Shown: positions 18,044 through 30,929 of the stretch, in pieces
How the letters are laid out: the number at the start of each line of letters is the position of its first letter
How positions within the stretch are numbered: the first letter of the stretch is position 1
From: Shewanella fidelis ATCC BAA-318
GTDB lineage: Bacteria; Pseudomonadota; Gammaproteobacteria; Enterobacterales; Shewanellaceae
Assembly (NCBI RefSeq): GCF_000518605.1
Contig: NZ_JADX01000023.1
Span: forward strand, 1-64,000
DNA: 64,000 bases
Direction of reading: 5' to 3'
Notes under the pieces: model-generated
The model's database searches: none
What the model saw: only the letters and a program-made list of their open reading frames with translations
Told to the model about the DNA's origin: nothing
Made by a program: the position numbers and the translations under genes

Positions 18044-18472
18044 TTATCTGGCAATGTTCTTTTTGATGGTCTCGACAACGCGAAGCTGAGCAATCGCTTG
18101 AGCTAGCTCAACCGCTGCTGCTGCATAGTTGAAGTCAGCGCCTGCACCCGCCATAGCGGCTTCAGCACGGCTCTTAGCTTCTGCAGCTGCTTGCTCGTCA
18201 ATCTCATCGGCACGCATAACGACGTCAGCCAATACTGAAATTGAAGAAGGTTGTACTTCCAGGATACCACCTGAAAGGTAAAACACTTCTTCGCTTCCAT
18301 CTTGCTTGACGATGCGCGCCATGCCAGGTTTGATACTTGTTAGCAGAGCGGCGTGACCAGGCATAATACCTAGCTCACCTTCTGTTCCTGATACTTGTAG
18401 CTGAGCTACTCGACCAGAAAAGATATGATTCTCTGCACTTACCATATCAAGTTGTACTGTCATGGCTGCCAT
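18044..18472 (-). CDS. atpC: ATP synthase F1 epsilon subunit
   Basis: 142-aa epsilon subunit of the central stalk, which couples rotation and can inhibit ATP hydrolysis. The N-terminal beta-sandwich has [20 protein letters not shown] and [20 protein letters not shown], the classic epsilon signature, and the C-terminal helices are Ala-rich. AGGAG lies 5 nt before the ATG. Last gene of the operon atpIBEFHAGDC, followed by a strong terminator. Confidence 0.96.
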   Translation of the reverse strand: MAAMTVQLDMVSAENHIFSGRVAQLQVSGTEGELGIMPGHAALLTSIKPGMARIVKQDGSEEVFYLSGGILEVQPSSISVLADVVMRADEIDEQAAAEAKSRAEAAMAGAGADFNYAAAAVELAQAIAQLRVVETIKKNIAR

Positions 18473-18503
18473 CCGTTCTCCTTAAACTAAGTCAAAGACT
18501 CAG

Positions 18504-19910
<1,407 letters not shown>

Positions 19911-19915
19911 CTAGC

Positions 19916-20776
19916 CTAAACGGCGGCAGCACCTGAAACAATTTCCGACAGTTCTTGCGTAATCGCAGCCTGACGGGCTTTGTTATAGACCAACTGCAAG
20001 TCACCGATAAGTTCACCAGCGTTGTCTGTCGCAGCTTTCATAGCAACCATACGGGCCGCTTGCTCAGATGCGATGTTTTCAACAACACCTTGATAAACTT
20101 GAGATTCAACAAATCGAACCAACAAAGTATCTAATAATAACTTTGGATCTGGCTCGTAGATGTAATCCCACTGATGAGTAAACTCATCTTCTTCTGACTT
20201 AGGCAAAGGTAGCAGCTGCTCGATCACTGGGGTTTGTGTCATAGTATTAACAAACTTGTTGAATACTACGTACAAACGGTCCAGCTTGCCTTCGTTGTAT
20301 GCTTCTAGCATCACACGTACAGTTCCGATCAGGTCGGCTAGCTTTGGCGCATCACCTAAACCTGAAGCAGAAGCAGATACTTGTCCGCCAAAGCTACTGA
20401 AGAACTGGGCACTACGTGCACCAATTGTGCAGAATTCAACTTCTGCACCAGCTTCACGCTGCTTCTTCACGTCTGCGACAACCTTTTTGAAAAGGTTAAC
20501 GTTCAGACCACCACAAAGACCACGGTCGGTTGACACAACAATGTAACCAACACGCTTAGCTTCTCGCACTTCCAAATATGGATGCTTATATTCGAGAGAA
20601 CCTTGCGCCACGTGACCGATCACCTTACGCATATTTTCTGCATATGGACGACTAGAAGACATGCGATCCTGCGCTTTACGCATTTTACTCGCAGCAACCA
20701 TCTCCATTGCAGACGTGATCTTCTGAGTGTTTTGAACACTCGCGATCTTGGTTTTAATCTCTTTAGCGTTGGCCAT
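19916..20776 (-). CDS. atpG: ATP synthase F1 gamma subunit
   Basis: 286-aa central shaft of the F1 motor. Its N-terminal helix reads [20 protein letters not shown] and [17 protein letters not shown]. The conserved C-terminal helix ends [30 protein letters not shown] and the C-terminal helix form the coiled coil that turns inside the alpha3beta3 ring. Normal length for the family. Confidence 0.96.
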   Translation of the reverse strand: MANAKEIKTKIASVQNTQKITSAMEMVAASKMRKAQDRMSSSRPYAENMRKVIGHVAQGSLEYKHPYLEVREAKRVGYIVVSTDRGLCGGLNVNLFKKVVADVKKQREAGAEVEFCTIGARSAQFFSSFGGQVSASASGLGDAPKLADLIGTVRVMLEAYNEGKLDRLYVVFNKFVNTMTQTPVIEQLLPLPKSEEDEFTHQWDYIYEPDPKLLLDTLLVRFVESQVYQGVVENIASEQAARMVAMKAATDNAGELIGDLQLVYNKARQAAITQELSEIVSGAAAV

Positions 20777-20824
20777 CTTTACTCTCCAATTCTGGACCTG
20801 AGGTGCCTATGGCACCTCTAAAAT

Positions 20825-22366
20825 TTACCAGGTTTGGGTTTCTACGAACTTGTCCAAGCTAGCCTTCAACTCACCTTCGATATCAGCGTTATAATCGCCA
20901 GTCTCGTTGATGGTCTTCATTAGGTCAGCATGTTCACTGTTCATGAAAGAGAGCAGAGACGCTTCGAAGCTACCGATTTTGCTTAGCTCAACACTCTTCA
21001 AGTAGCCTTTTTCAGCTGCGAAAATAGACACAGACTGTTCAGCGATACTCATTGGAGCATATTGCTTTTGCTTCATTAGTTCGGTAACACGCTCACCGTG
21101 CTCAAGCTGAGCACGAGTTGCATCATCTAAGTCAGATGCAAACTGTGAGAACGCTGCAAGCTCTCGATACTGTGCTAGCGCAGTACGGATACCACCAGAC
21201 AGTTTCTTGATGATCTTAGTCTGAGCTGCACCACCAACACGAGAAACCGAAATACCAGGGTTAACAGCTGGACGTAGGCCAGAGTTAAATAGGTCAGTTT
21301 CTAGGAAGATCTGACCATCGGTAATCGAAATTACGTTAGTCGGTACGAACGCAGATACGTCACCAGCTTGAGTTTCAATAATAGGTAGAGCTGTTAAAGA
21401 ACCTGTTTGGCCTTTAACTTCACCGTTAGTGAACTTCTCAACATACTCGGCGTTAACACGTGAAGCACGTTCCAACAGACGAGAGTGAAGATAGAATACA
21501 TCACCTGGGTATGCTTCACGTCCTGGAGGACGCTTAAGAAGCAATGAGATTTGACGGTAAGCAACAGCTTGCTTAGACAAATCATCATATACGATTAGTG
21601 AGTCTTCACCGCGGTCACGGAAGTATTCACCCATTGTACAACCAGAGTATGGAGCCAAGTATTGTAGTGCAGCAGCTTCAGAAGCTGTAGCAACAACAAC
21701 AATGGTGTTCGCCAAAGCGCCGTGCTCTTCTAGCTTACGTACTACGTTAGCGATTGTAGAAGCCTTTTGGCCTACAGCTACGTATACACACTTAATGCCA
21801 GAATCTTTTTGGTTGATAATCGCGTCGATCGCTAGAGCGGTTTTACCGATCTGGCGGTCACCAATGATCAATTCACGTTGTCCACGACCGATTGGGATCA
21901 TAGAGTCAACAGCTTTATAACCAGTTTGAACTGGCTGATCTACTGATTTACGCTCAATTACACCTGGTGCAATTACTTCAACAGGAGAGAAACCATCGCT
22001 ATCGATAGGTCCTTTACCGTCAATTGGCTCACCTAGCGTGTTGACTACACGGCCTAATAGACCACGGCCAACAGGTACTTCCAAAATACGGCCTGTTGTT
22101 TTAACTTTATCGCCTTCTGCCAAGTTGGCATAAGGGCCCATTACTACGGCACCGACAGAATCACGTTCTAAGTTCAACGCGATTGCAAAACGGTTGCCAG
22201 GCAGCTCGATCATTTCACCCTGCATCACGTCGGCTAGGCCGTGGATGCGGATGATGCCGTCACTTACTGCAACGATAGTACCTTCGTTGCGAGACTCACT
22301 AACGACTTCGAACTGCTCGATCCGCTGTTTAATCAGATCGCTGATTTCAGTGGAATTCAGTTGCAT
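20825..22366 (-). CDS. atpA: ATP synthase F1 alpha subunit
   Basis: 513-aa non-catalytic nucleotide-binding subunit. It starts [19 protein letters not shown]. The frame is open two codons further to a TTG, but GGGAG lies 7 nt before this ATG and the start matches the E. coli protein. P-loop [15 protein letters not shown] (about 169-183), [14 protein letters not shown], and the alpha-specific arginine finger region [12 protein letters not shown] are present. Confidence 0.96.
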   Translation of the reverse strand: MQLNSTEISDLIKQRIEQFEVVSESRNEGTIVAVSDGIIRIHGLADVMQGEMIELPGNRFAIALNLERDSVGAVVMGPYANLAEGDKVKTTGRILEVPVGRGLLGRVVNTLGEPIDGKGPIDSDGFSPVEVIAPGVIERKSVDQPVQTGYKAVDSMIPIGRGQRELIIGDRQIGKTALAIDAIINQKDSGIKCVYVAVGQKASTIANVVRKLEEHGALANTIVVVATASEAAALQYLAPYSGCTMGEYFRDRGEDSLIVYDDLSKQAVAYRQISLLLKRPPGREAYPGDVFYLHSRLLERASRVNAEYVEKFTNGEVKGQTGSLTALPIIETQAGDVSAFVPTNVISITDGQIFLETDLFNSGLRPAVNPGISVSRVGGAAQTKIIKKLSGGIRTALAQYRELAAFSQFASDLDDATRAQLEHGERVTELMKQKQYAPMSIAEQSVSIFAAEKGYLKSVELSKIGSFEASLLSFMNSEHADLMKTINETGDYNADIEGELKASLDKFVETQTW

Positions 22367-22380
22367 GCTCAAACTCCCAA

Positions 22381-22914
22381 TTACGACTGCAGCGTATCAG
22401 ACAGACGCGAAATTTTTCCGCGGACCGAGCCATCAATGACTAAGTCTCCTGCCGTGATAATTACACCAGCAATAAGGCTGGCATCTATGCTGCAATTCAG
22501 CTTAACTTTGCGTGCTAGACGTTTCTCTAAAGAAGCGCTCAGCTCTTGTAGTTGCTCTGAGGTTAGCTCAGTAGCTGAAACAATTTGTGCTTCAACTTCT
22601 TTCGCATACTCACGTTGCATCTCAACAAATTGTTGAGCAACAGCAGGTAGCGCAACTAAACGACCGTTTTCAGCCATTACCTTTAACAGGTTCTGAGCTT
22701 GCTCATTGATTTGCTCACCACAAACTCCAATAAAGAGTTCTGCAAGCTTATTGCTGGCCATAGCGCCAGACAGTAGTGGCTGCATAGCTTCGTTTTCACT
22801 TACTAATGCGGCAAAGTTCAGCATTTCTGCCCAACTATCTACTGCTTTCTGCTCAAGAGCAAAGTCAAAAGCTGCCTTTGCGTAAGGACGAGCGATGGTG
22901 GTTATTTCAGCCAT
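22381..22914 (-). CDS. atpH: ATP synthase F1 delta subunit
   Basis: 177-aa peripheral-stalk subunit that ties the b dimer to the top of F1. Typical start [19 protein letters not shown] and C-terminal [24 protein letters not shown]. Same length as the E. coli subunit. It lies 16 bp after atpF and just before atpA. Confidence 0.95.
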   Translation of the reverse strand: MAEITTIARPYAKAAFDFALEQKAVDSWAEMLNFAALVSENEAMQPLLSGAMASNKLAELFIGVCGEQINEQAQNLLKVMAENGRLVALPAVAQQFVEMQREYAKEVEAQIVSATELTSEQLQELSASLEKRLARKVKLNCSIDASLIAGVIITAGDLVIDGSVRGKISRLSDTLQS

Positions 22915-22930
22915 AACTCAAGCTCCTTAT

Positions 22931-23401
22931 TTAAAGTTCAGCAACAAGTTTGTTAACTATGTCACTGTGTGCGGCTTCATCAATCGAACGTTCAAGAATC
23001 TTCTCTGCGCCAGCGATAGCTAATACAGCTACTTGCTTACGTAGATCTTCTTTCACGCGATTACGTTCGTTTTCAATTTCAGCGTGGCCTTGAGCGATAA
23101 TTTTCGCACGCTCGGCGTCAGCTTCAATTTTTGCTTCATCAACAATTTGAGCTTTGCGTTTGTTCGCTTGCTCAATGATTTCATTTGCTGTTGCTTTAGC
23201 GTCTTTTAGCTGCTCTGTGGCTTTCACCTGAGCTAGCTCTAAATCTTTTGCAGCACGTCCTGCATCAGCTAGCCCATCAGCAATTTTCTTCTGGCGTTCT
23301 TCGATAGCGTTCATCAATGGCGGCCATACAAACTTCATGCAGAACCACACAAAGAGAAGAAAAGAAATCGCTTGGCCTAGCAGGGTAGCGTTAATACTCA
23401 T
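22931..23401 (-). CDS. atpF: ATP synthase Fo b subunit
   Basis: 156-aa peripheral stalk subunit. A single N-terminal membrane helix (about 5-26, with [16 protein letters not shown]) is followed by a long charged coiled coil (about 30-140) rich in Glu, Lys, Ala and Arg. Length identical to the E. coli subunit. Between atpE and atpH in the operon. Confidence 0.95.
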   Translation of the reverse strand: MSINATLLGQAISFLLFVWFCMKFVWPPLMNAIEERQKKIADGLADAGRAAKDLELAQVKATEQLKDAKATANEIIEQANKRKAQIVDEAKIEADAERAKIIAQGHAEIENERNRVKEDLRKQVAVLAIAGAEKILERSIDEAAHSDIVNKLVAEL

Positions 23402-23428
23402 AACGACAACTCCTTCTAAGGGGGACGA

Positions 23429-23704
<276 letters not shown>

Positions 23705-23719
23705 CTAATTTTTAATAAA

Positions 23720-24562
<843 letters not shown>

Positions 24563-24946
24563 TTAATTTTGTTTGAAGTATAAAGGAGCTATCCAAGGTA
24601 CGATTAACACTAGTAGATAACTGACGAATAACGGCATAAATGCCGACTTCATCAAACCAAATGCAAGCGAAAACAACACAATGGTTAATAGCAACTTTAC
24701 CGCTTCCCCCAGGAAAAAAGACCGTACGACTTTTCCTGACGCTTGTGCTCCCGCATGGGAAAAAGCAAGGGTTGCGAATACAAAATTAGGGAGTACTGCA
24801 ATGACACCACCTGCCAAAGCAGATAAGCCATACGGCCCCCCCCACATAGCAAAAAAGAAAATTGAAACACATCCAGCCATCGCTGCCTGTAGTAAAACCA
24901 ATTTATAGGCTGACCATCGGCCACGACGTGCTAAAACCTTGCTCAA
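24563..24946 (-). CDS. atpI: ATP synthase protein I (assembly factor)
   Basis: 127-aa membrane protein with four hydrophobic segments and Gly-rich turns (WGGPYGLSALAGGVIAVLPN). AtpI proteins assist c-ring assembly but are not part of the mature enzyme. It is the first gene of the atp operon, so the operon promoter should lie in 24947-25080 on the minus strand. Confidence 0.9.
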   Translation of the reverse strand: MSKVLARRGRWSAYKLVLLQAAMAGCVSIFFFAMWGGPYGLSALAGGVIAVLPNFVFATLAFSHAGAQASGKVVRSFFLGEAVKLLLTIVLFSLAFGLMKSAFMPLFVSYLLVLIVPWIAPLYFKQN

Positions 24947-25074
24947 TTTATCTTCTCCGCATTATAACTTCTTGTTTCGATGACCGGATTACAAATATCC
25001 GTCCAAACTCGAGGTACAAAAAGCTTGCGAAAGTATACCGTTTCAAGCTTTCAAAGCAAGTTTAACTGTTAGAA

Positions 25075-25115
25075 AAAGGAGACTTTTAGCGTGATCTACG
25101 CCAAAAGTCTAAAAG
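25075..25115 (-). terminator. terminator of the parAB unit
   Basis: AGACTTTT (25080-25087) pairs with AAAAGTCT (25103-25110), and inside GCGT pairs with ACGC around GATCT. On the minus strand the stem is followed by CCTTTTTC. It separates parB from the atp promoter. Confidence 0.7.
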
Positions 25116-25169
25116 TATAAGATTAACGAATGTCACAAAATTACATAATATAGTGTTAACTTTGTTTTT

Positions 25170-26057
25170 TTAGCGGATCTTGCTGATAATACCCTCTAAT
25201 TCAGCCAAGTTCTGGTAGTTTATTACCATTTTGCCTTTGCCCTTTTTATTGTGGCTCAAAGACACCTTAGCACCCAGCCTTTCAATTAATTGGCTCTCCA
25301 AACGTACTACATCATGATCTTTAGCTGGTTTTTCGACGATTTCAGTTTGGTTTAAGGTTTTATTGACCAATCGTTCTGTTTCGCGAACTGTTAATTCTTT
25401 AGATACAACCAATCTAGCTAAATTAGTTTGCTCATCACCGCTAATTGCAAGCAGTGCACGACCATGGCCCATATCAATATCGCCATACTCAAGCATACGC
25501 TTTACTGGCTCATTTAATCCATTGAGTCGTAGTAAATTTGAGACCGTTGCCCGAGATTTTCCTACTGCATCAGCTATTTGCTGATGTGTTAGCTCAAACT
25601 CTTCAATTAAACGGTTTAATGCAATCGCTTCTTCCATTGCATTAAGGTCTTCACGTTGAATATTTTCGATTAGCGCAATAGCAACTGCTGCTTCATCAGG
25701 CACTTGCTTAACAATACACGGGATCTGGGTTAAACCAGCCAATTGCGAAGCTCGCCAACGGCGTTCACCGGCAATGATTTCGTAGCTTTCAGGAGAAACT
25801 TTACGCACAACAATCGGCTGAATAACACCTTGGGCACGAATAGACTCAGCAAGCTCTTCTAATGCTTCTGGAGCCATATCTTTACGAGGCTGATATTTAC
25901 CGGGTTGTAATCGATCAATATCAAGCATAACCAAATCATCATTCTTGATATCTTGTTCTTGAGCGACTGTAGCAGGTTCAGCACGCTTACTTGCTGCTTG
26001 GCTAGTACTTAACAGGGCATCAAGTCCTTTGCCTAAGCCTCTTTTCTTTAATGTCAT
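25170..26057 (-). CDS. parB: chromosome partitioning protein ParB
   Basis: 295-aa centromere-binding CTPase of the ParABS system. The N terminus has KRGLGKGLDALLS. The CTPase domain shows LQPGKYQPRKDM, SIRAQGVIQPIVVR and the arginine-rich box AGERRWRASQLAG. The helix-turn-helix QQIADAVGKSRATVSNLLRL binds parS, and a C-terminal dimer domain follows. It lies 9 bp behind parA. Five parS-like palindromes are found at 33.6 to 54.5 kb, all on the far side of oriC. Confidence 0.96.
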   Translation of the reverse strand: MTLKKRGLGKGLDALLSTSQAASKRAEPATVAQEQDIKNDDLVMLDIDRLQPGKYQPRKDMAPEALEELAESIRAQGVIQPIVVRKVSPESYEIIAGERRWRASQLAGLTQIPCIVKQVPDEAAVAIALIENIQREDLNAMEEAIALNRLIEEFELTHQQIADAVGKSRATVSNLLRLNGLNEPVKRMLEYGDIDMGHGRALLAISGDEQTNLARLVVSKELTVRETERLVNKTLNQTEIVEKPAKDHDVVRLESQLIERLGAKVSLSHNKKGKGKMVINYQNLAELEGIISKIR

Positions 26058-26066
26058 TTTTTATCC

Positions 26067-26855
26067 TTAAACTTGCTCAGCCTGGGTAAGTTGCTCTGCA
26101 CGGCGAATAATTTCGCCCGCTAGTGCTAGATAGGCTTTGGCCCCTGCGCTCGATTTATCATAATACATTGCTGGAGCACCAAAACTCGGTGCTTCTGCTA
26201 AACGAACATTCCTTGGGATCACAGTGCGGTAAACTTTCTCACCAAAGTGCTGTTTTAATTGGTCTGAAACATCATTAGACAAGCGATTACGCGGATCGTA
26301 CATAGTACGTAAGATCCCTTCGATATGCAGACCAGGGTTAACCATTGCAGCCAATTTACTGATTGTGTCCATCAATGCCGTTAGGCCTTCCAATGCGTAA
26401 TATTCACACTGCATCGGCACTAATACTGAGTCTGCAGCAGACATAGCATTAACGGTTAACATATTAAGAGACGGCGGGCAGTCGATAAAAATGAAATCGT
26501 AATCATCTTTGATTGGGGCAAGTGCATTGCGAAGGCGGATTTCGCGGGCAAAAAACTCCATCAGTTTAATTTCTGCCGCAGTTACATCACCGTTACCAGC
26601 AATAAGATCATACTTACCATTGGTATCTCGGCAAACAACCTCTTCAAATGCTTTTTCCTCAACCAATAATTCATAGGCGGTATTTTCGACTTCATACTTG
26701 TCGATCCCACTGCCCATAGTCGCATTACCTTGCGGATCGAGATCGATCAACAAAACACGGCGTTTAGTTGCTGCTAATGAAGCGGCTAAGTTTACACAAG
26801 TTGTTGTTTTTCCGACGCCACCTTTCTGGTTGGCCACGGCAATCACTTTACCCAC
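26067..26855 (-). CDS. parA: chromosome partitioning ATPase ParA (Soj type)
   Basis: 262-aa Walker-type ATPase that moves ParB-parS complexes along the nucleoid. The deviant Walker A is KGGVGKTTTCVNLAA (about 11-25); Walker A' reads LLIDLDPQGNATMGSG and Walker B FIFIDCPPSLNMLTVNA. It is the chromosomal type without an N-terminal DNA-binding domain. 183 bp separate it from rsmG upstream. Confidence 0.96.
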   Translation of the reverse strand: MGKVIAVANQKGGVGKTTTCVNLAASLAATKRRVLLIDLDPQGNATMGSGIDKYEVENTAYELLVEEKAFEEVVCRDTNGKYDLIAGNGDVTAAEIKLMEFFAREIRLRNALAPIKDDYDFIFIDCPPSLNMLTVNAMSAADSVLVPMQCEYYALEGLTALMDTISKLAAMVNPGLHIEGILRTMYDPRNRLSNDVSDQLKQHFGEKVYRTVIPRNVRLAEAPSFGAPAMYYDKSSAGAKAYLALAGEIIRRAEQLTQAEQV

Positions 26856-27038
26856 AATATCACCCTGTAAGTCACTTTATAATATTCCTAAGTTGTATAT
26901 GACTTAGAAATTTAGCGCACAAATCTAATGGTTATTCCTTAAATTGCTTGAAGCACTAAAAAATTGCAAATTTCAGCGGTTCAAGCAACATAGCTTACTC
27001 CATCTAGTCTTTAATTATCGTGACTTAGACAAACAAGC

Positions 27039-27677
27039 TTAATCTTGCTTGATCACACGCAGCAAATGACGCTGCTCATCAAGTTTAGGTACTTTTAACT
27101 CAAATGTATCTGTTACCACAAAGCCAGCTGGCAACTGTGACATCTCTTCTTCGCTTAATTGGCCTTTTAGCGCGTAAAAGCAACCATCAGCTTTTGGCAA
27201 ATGATGGCACCATTGCAACATATCTTGAATAGATGCGAACGCGCGACTCAACACACCATCAAACAGTTCTTGCGGCTGATAAGCTTCAACGCGACTTTCA
27301 ACTGAAGAGATGTTGTTGATCCCTAGTTCAAACTGTACCTGCTTTTGAAAGCGAATACGTTTGCCCAAACTATCAAGCAATACAAATTCTTTATCAGGAT
27401 TTAAGATTGCTAATGGGATCCCCGGTAATCCGGGGCCGGTTCCCACGTCAATAAAGCGATTACCTTGAAGATGAGGTGATACCACTAGGCTATCCATTAT
27501 ATGACGGATAAGCATTTGTTCAGGATCGCGCACTGAAGTGAGATTAAATGCCTTATTCCATTTGTTTAGCATGCCAACAAAGTCTACTAGCTGCTGTTTT
27601 TGATGTTCAGTAGCAGTCAAGCCTACTTCGGCTAAATAATCATTTAATTGGGCAGATAACACTGTATGTGTCCTCAA
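27039..27677 (-). CDS. rsmG: 16S rRNA (guanine527-N7)-methyltransferase RsmG
   Basis: 212-aa SAM-dependent methyltransferase that modifies G527 of 16S rRNA. The SAM loop is [18 protein letters not shown] (about 76-93), followed by [12 protein letters not shown] and [13 protein letters not shown]. Long known as gidB. It follows mnmG and precedes parA as in most gammaproteobacteria. A weak hairpin separates it from mnmG. Confidence 0.95.
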   Translation of the reverse strand: MRTHTVLSAQLNDYLAEVGLTATEHQKQQLVDFVGMLNKWNKAFNLTSVRDPEQMLIRHIMDSLVVSPHLQGNRFIDVGTGPGLPGIPLAILNPDKEFVLLDSLGKRIRFQKQVQFELGINNISSVESRVEAYQPQELFDGVLSRAFASIQDMLQWCHHLPKADGCFYALKGQLSEEEMSQLPAGFVVTDTFELKVPKLDEQRHLLRVIKQD

Positions 27678-27724
27678 AATAAAGCAAATAAAAATCTCTC
27701 GGTATTATGAAGTGCCGAAATGAT

Positions 27725-27752
27725 GAAAGGAAGTCCCAAGACTTCCCTTTAT
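27725..27752 (-). terminator. possible weak terminator between mnmG and rsmG
   Basis: AAGGGAAGTC-type stem: GGAAGTC (27729-27735) pairs with GACTTCC (27740-27746), loop CCAA. On the minus strand only a broken T-run (TTTCATCATTT) follows, so read-through into rsmG is likely. Confidence 0.45.
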
Positions 27753-27780
27753 CATACAAAACTACCGAATATGGCTAGCG

Positions 27781-29670
27781 TTAAGCGCTTTTACGTAACA
27801 ATCCGCGCTTTTTAAGGTGCACTAACAAAATTGAGATAGCTGCAGGCGTCATACCTGAAATTCGTGAAGCTTGACCAATCGTTTCAGGTTTATGTTCATT
27901 CATCTTAGCAATCACCTCATTGGATAAACCTGGAACCTCTTGATAATCCAGTTCTAATGGTAATAGGGTGGTTTCGTGGCGGATCGCTTTATCGATCTCA
28001 CCTTGCTGACGTTGAATATAACCAGAATATTTAACTTGGATCTGTACCTGTTCAGCAGCTCTTTGATCTTCAAGCGCTGGGCCAAATCCTTCAATTGCCA
28101 TCAGTTTAGGATAATCCATTTCTGGACGACGCAATAAATCTTCAAATGTTGCTTCACGGGTGATCGGCGTATTTAAATGTGGATTTAGTGCATCAACAAG
28201 TGGCGATTTAGGATGGATCCACTGACTACGTAAACGCTGTAGTTCAGTCTCAATAGATTCCATTTTTTCGCTGAACATTGCCCAACGGTGATCATCAACT
28301 AAACCAAGTTCACGACCTTTTTCAGTTAAACGTAAATCAGCATTATCTTCGCGAAGTAATAAGCGATACTCTGCGCGGCTAGTAAACATGCGGTATGGTT
28401 CTTTAGTACCTAAAGTTGATAAGTCATCAACCAGTACGCCTAAGTAGGCTTGATCACGGCGTGGGCACCAAGCTTCTTTGCCTTGTACTTGCAGTGATGC
28501 GTTCATACCTGCCAACAAACCTTGTGCACCGGCCTCTTCGTAACCCGTTGTACCATTGATTTGACCTGCAAAGAACAAACCACTAATAGCTTTTGTCTCT
28601 AATGAGTTTTTAAGATCACGCGGATCAAAATAGTCATATTCAATCGCATAACCAGGGCGCATGATCTCAGCATGCTCCATACCTTTGATTGAACGCACTA
28701 AGTTCAACTGAACATCAAACGGTAGACTTGTAGAAATACCATTTGGATAAATCTCTGTGGTATTTAACCCTTCAGGCTCGATAAAGATCTGATGCGATGT
28801 TTTATCAGCAAAACGATTGACCTTATCTTCGATAGAAGGGCAATAACGTGGGCCAATACCTTCGATTACCCCTGAATACATAGGGCTACGATCTAAGCCT
28901 CCACGAATAATATCATGGGTGCGCTCATTGGTATGAGTGATATGGCAAGAGACTTGCTCTGGATGATCGTTTACATCACCAATGAAAGACATCACAGGTA
29001 ATGGATCATCACCTTTTTGCTCAGTCATTAACGAAAAATCGATAGTGTTTGCATCGATACGTGGTGGTGTACCTGTTTTTAAACGGCCAACACGAATTGG
29101 TAACTCACGTAATCTATGGGCTAGAGCAATAGCTGGTGGATCACCTGCGCGACCGCCGCTGTAATTTTCAAGACCAATGTGGATCTTACCGCCAAGGAAT
29201 GTACCGGCAGTTAATACAACAGCTGGAGCCTCAAAGGCTAAGCCCATTTGTGTGACTACACCAATAACTTTTTCGTTTTCAACAACAAGATCGTCAACAG
29301 CTTGCTGAAAAATACGTAAGTTAGGCTGGTTTTGTAAGATCGCTTGGATCTTATTGCGGTAAAGGGATCTATCAGCTTGTGCTCGGGTTGCACGAACAGC
29401 AGGGCCTTTACTTGAATTCAATGTACGAAATTGAATACCGGCAAAATCGGTTGCAACCGCCATTGCGCCACCTAGGGCGTCAATTTCTTTGACTAAGTGT
29501 CCTTTACCTATGCCGCCGATAGCAGGATTACAGGACATTTGCCCTAAAGTATCTATGTTATGGGTTAGTAATAACGTTTTGGATCCCATTCTAGCTGAAG
29601 CTAACGCCGCTTCAGTACCAGCATGACCACCACCAACAACGATTACATCAAACCGTTCATGAAATTGCAT
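27781..29670 (-). CDS. mnmG: tRNA uridine-5-carboxymethylaminomethyl modification enzyme MnmG (GidA)
   Basis: 629-aa FAD enzyme that, with MnmE, builds the cmnm5 group on U34 of certain tRNAs. FAD-binding [19 protein letters not shown] (about 11-29), the [20 protein letters not shown] segment (Cys near 47) and [17 protein letters not shown] are present. The C-terminal MnmE-binding helices end near LKKRGLLRK. Its 5' end lies directly at oriC, so its promoter reads out of the origin; in E. coli such transcription influences initiation. The partner mnmE is at 34-35.4 kb. Confidence 0.97.
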   Translation of the reverse strand: MQFHERFDVIVVGGGHAGTEAALASARMGSKTLLLTHNIDTLGQMSCNPAIGGIGKGHLVKEIDALGGAMAVATDFAGIQFRTLNSSKGPAVRATRAQADRSLYRNKIQAILQNQPNLRIFQQAVDDLVVENEKVIGVVTQMGLAFEAPAVVLTAGTFLGGKIHIGLENYSGGRAGDPPAIALAHRLRELPIRVGRLKTGTPPRIDANTIDFSLMTEQKGDDPLPVMSFIGDVNDHPEQVSCHITHTNERTHDIIRGGLDRSPMYSGVIEGIGPRYCPSIEDKVNRFADKTSHQIFIEPEGLNTTEIYPNGISTSLPFDVQLNLVRSIKGMEHAEIMRPGYAIEYDYFDPRDLKNSLETKAISGLFFAGQINGTTGYEEAGAQGLLAGMNASLQVQGKEAWCPRRDQAYLGVLVDDLSTLGTKEPYRMFTSRAEYRLLLREDNADLRLTEKGRELGLVDDHRWAMFSEKMESIETELQRLRSQWIHPKSPLVDALNPHLNTPITREATFEDLLRRPEMDYPKLMAIEGFGPALEDQRAAEQVQIQVKYSGYIQRQQGEIDKAIRHETTLLPLELDYQEVPGLSNEVIAKMNEHKPETIGQASRISGMTPAAISILLVHLKKRGLLRKSA

Positions 29671-29689
29671 TCGACAGCCTTTGACTCTT

Positions 29690-30120
29690 AAAAAGGATAA
29701 ATAGTTTTTGAGCAGATCATTTTAGCACTTGCTTTGCGTAAGGTGAACGATCTATTTCGCTTGTTTTGATCAGCATGGATCGACTTAATAGATCTTAAGA
29801 TCTTTATATAGATCTCTTATTATGTTTACTATTAAGATCGCGCTTTTCAGTGGATAACTGTATTTTACCTTTAAATTCAACAGTTAACATCAAAACGATC
29901 TTGTGATCTGATCACGATCTAACTGAGTTAAGCTTGTGGGTAGATCGCTTAGTTATCCACAAGGTGGATCATTGAGCAGATCCGATGTGAATTAATGCAG
30001 GTGTTGATCAGATCAAAATAATAGTTTATCCACAAATTTATTAAATTAATTATTAATATGTGGATAAACTAGATCTAATCTGTGAGTTGTTGAGCGGTTA
30101 TGTAAGAGTGAAGGGTGAAA
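29690..30120. other. chromosomal replication origin oriC
   Basis: The E. coli-type origin between mnmG and mioC. About 18 GATC sites fall in 430 bp, where about two would be expected by chance. DnaA boxes: AGTGGATAA (29849-29857, one base off, in the place of R1), TTATCCACA (29953-29961 and 30026-30034), and TGTGGATAA (30059-30067). An A/T-rich unwinding region (about 29775-29835) with GATCTCTTATTA-like repeats lies on the mnmG side, as in E. coli. A 13-bp palindrome GTGATCTGATCAC (29903-29915) lies in the middle. The assignment is by motif and position; function is not tested. Confidence 0.93.
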
Positions 30121-30129
30121 AAGAAGATC

Positions 30130-30570
30130 TTAAATTTTCTCTTGCCACTCATTAAGCCATGATATTGCTGCTTCTTCAGCGATTGGGTTGTACTGAACGT
30201 CGATCTGGATCTTATCCACAAAAACTTGTGCACCGCATAAATTTAGTTGTTCGACGAGCTTCTCAGGCCCTTGGCAGAAAGTGTCATAACTTGAATCACC
30301 AATGGCACACAAAGCATATTTTACTGAGCTTAGATCAGGAGTATTGGCTTGGATCTCGTCGAAAAAAGGTACGATATTGTCCGGTAGATCTCCGGCTCCA
30401 TGGGTTGAAGATACAATGATCCATAGTGAATTAGGGTCAAGATCCGTTAGTTGTGGGCGTAAATGAATTGCTGTTTCATGGCCTAATTCTGTTAATTGAT
30501 CGGCTATTTCATCTGCGACATATTCGGTTCCACCGAGTGTTGTCCCTACCAAAATCTCTACTTTTGCCAT
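30130..30570 (-). CDS. mioC: flavodoxin-like protein MioC
   Basis: 146-aa FMN-binding flavodoxin. The FMN phosphate loop is GTTLGGTEYVADEIA (about 9-23), then SSTHGAGDLPDN (about 54-65) and ALCAIGDSSYDTFCQG. Short flavodoxins of this type donate electrons in biotin synthesis in E. coli. The gene reads toward oriC, so its transcription may affect origin activity, as studied in E. coli. Confidence 0.92.
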   Translation of the reverse strand: MAKVEILVGTTLGGTEYVADEIADQLTELGHETAIHLRPQLTDLDPNSLWIIVSSTHGAGDLPDNIVPFFDEIQANTPDLSSVKYALCAIGDSSYDTFCQGPEKLVEQLNLCGAQVFVDKIQIDVQYNPIAEEAAISWLNEWQEKI

Positions 30571-30929
30571 TGTTAATCCTAATCGTAAATATTAAATATG
30601 CTTAAATAGTCAGCTGTTTAGCTGCTTAATTTAGTCTGGCGATAAAGCGCTTCGCACTTTTATAAAGGTGTAATAATAATTGAATTACTGCGCTAATTCG
30701 CAGCTTTTATCTCCTAGCCTGTATTTATAGCTTAGCTTGAGCGGTATTTATTGGCGCCATAAAGCTTGATTATTTAGCTGGAAAGGGTTGTTTTTAAATC
30801 AGTTGGCGTATTAGCCGACGACTGTTTTATGTAGCTTAAAACCCAAATCACGTTTATCGAGAAACGATAAAGGTATCTTTACAGGTTACCTACATACAAA
30901 AAAGATCGACTGATAGGATTTTTACAAAA
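30571..30929. other. intergenic region between mioC and the nucleoside hydrolase
   Basis: 359 bp with divergent promoters and no credible gene. The clearest object is the 19-bp palindrome at 30853-30871, described separately. Otherwise A/T-rich sequence. Confidence 0.55.
30853..30871. promoter_or_regulatory. palindromic candidate operator before the nucleoside hydrolase gene
   Basis: TTTATCG AGAAA CGATAAA is a perfect 7-bp inverted repeat with a 5-bp centre, 58 bp before the ATG. I cannot name the regulator; it does not match the PurR consensus. Confidence 0.45.

Noticed and set aside
22241..22636. 131-aa plus-strand open frame over atpA/atpH
   Set aside because: Antisense shadow of two well-conserved atp genes.
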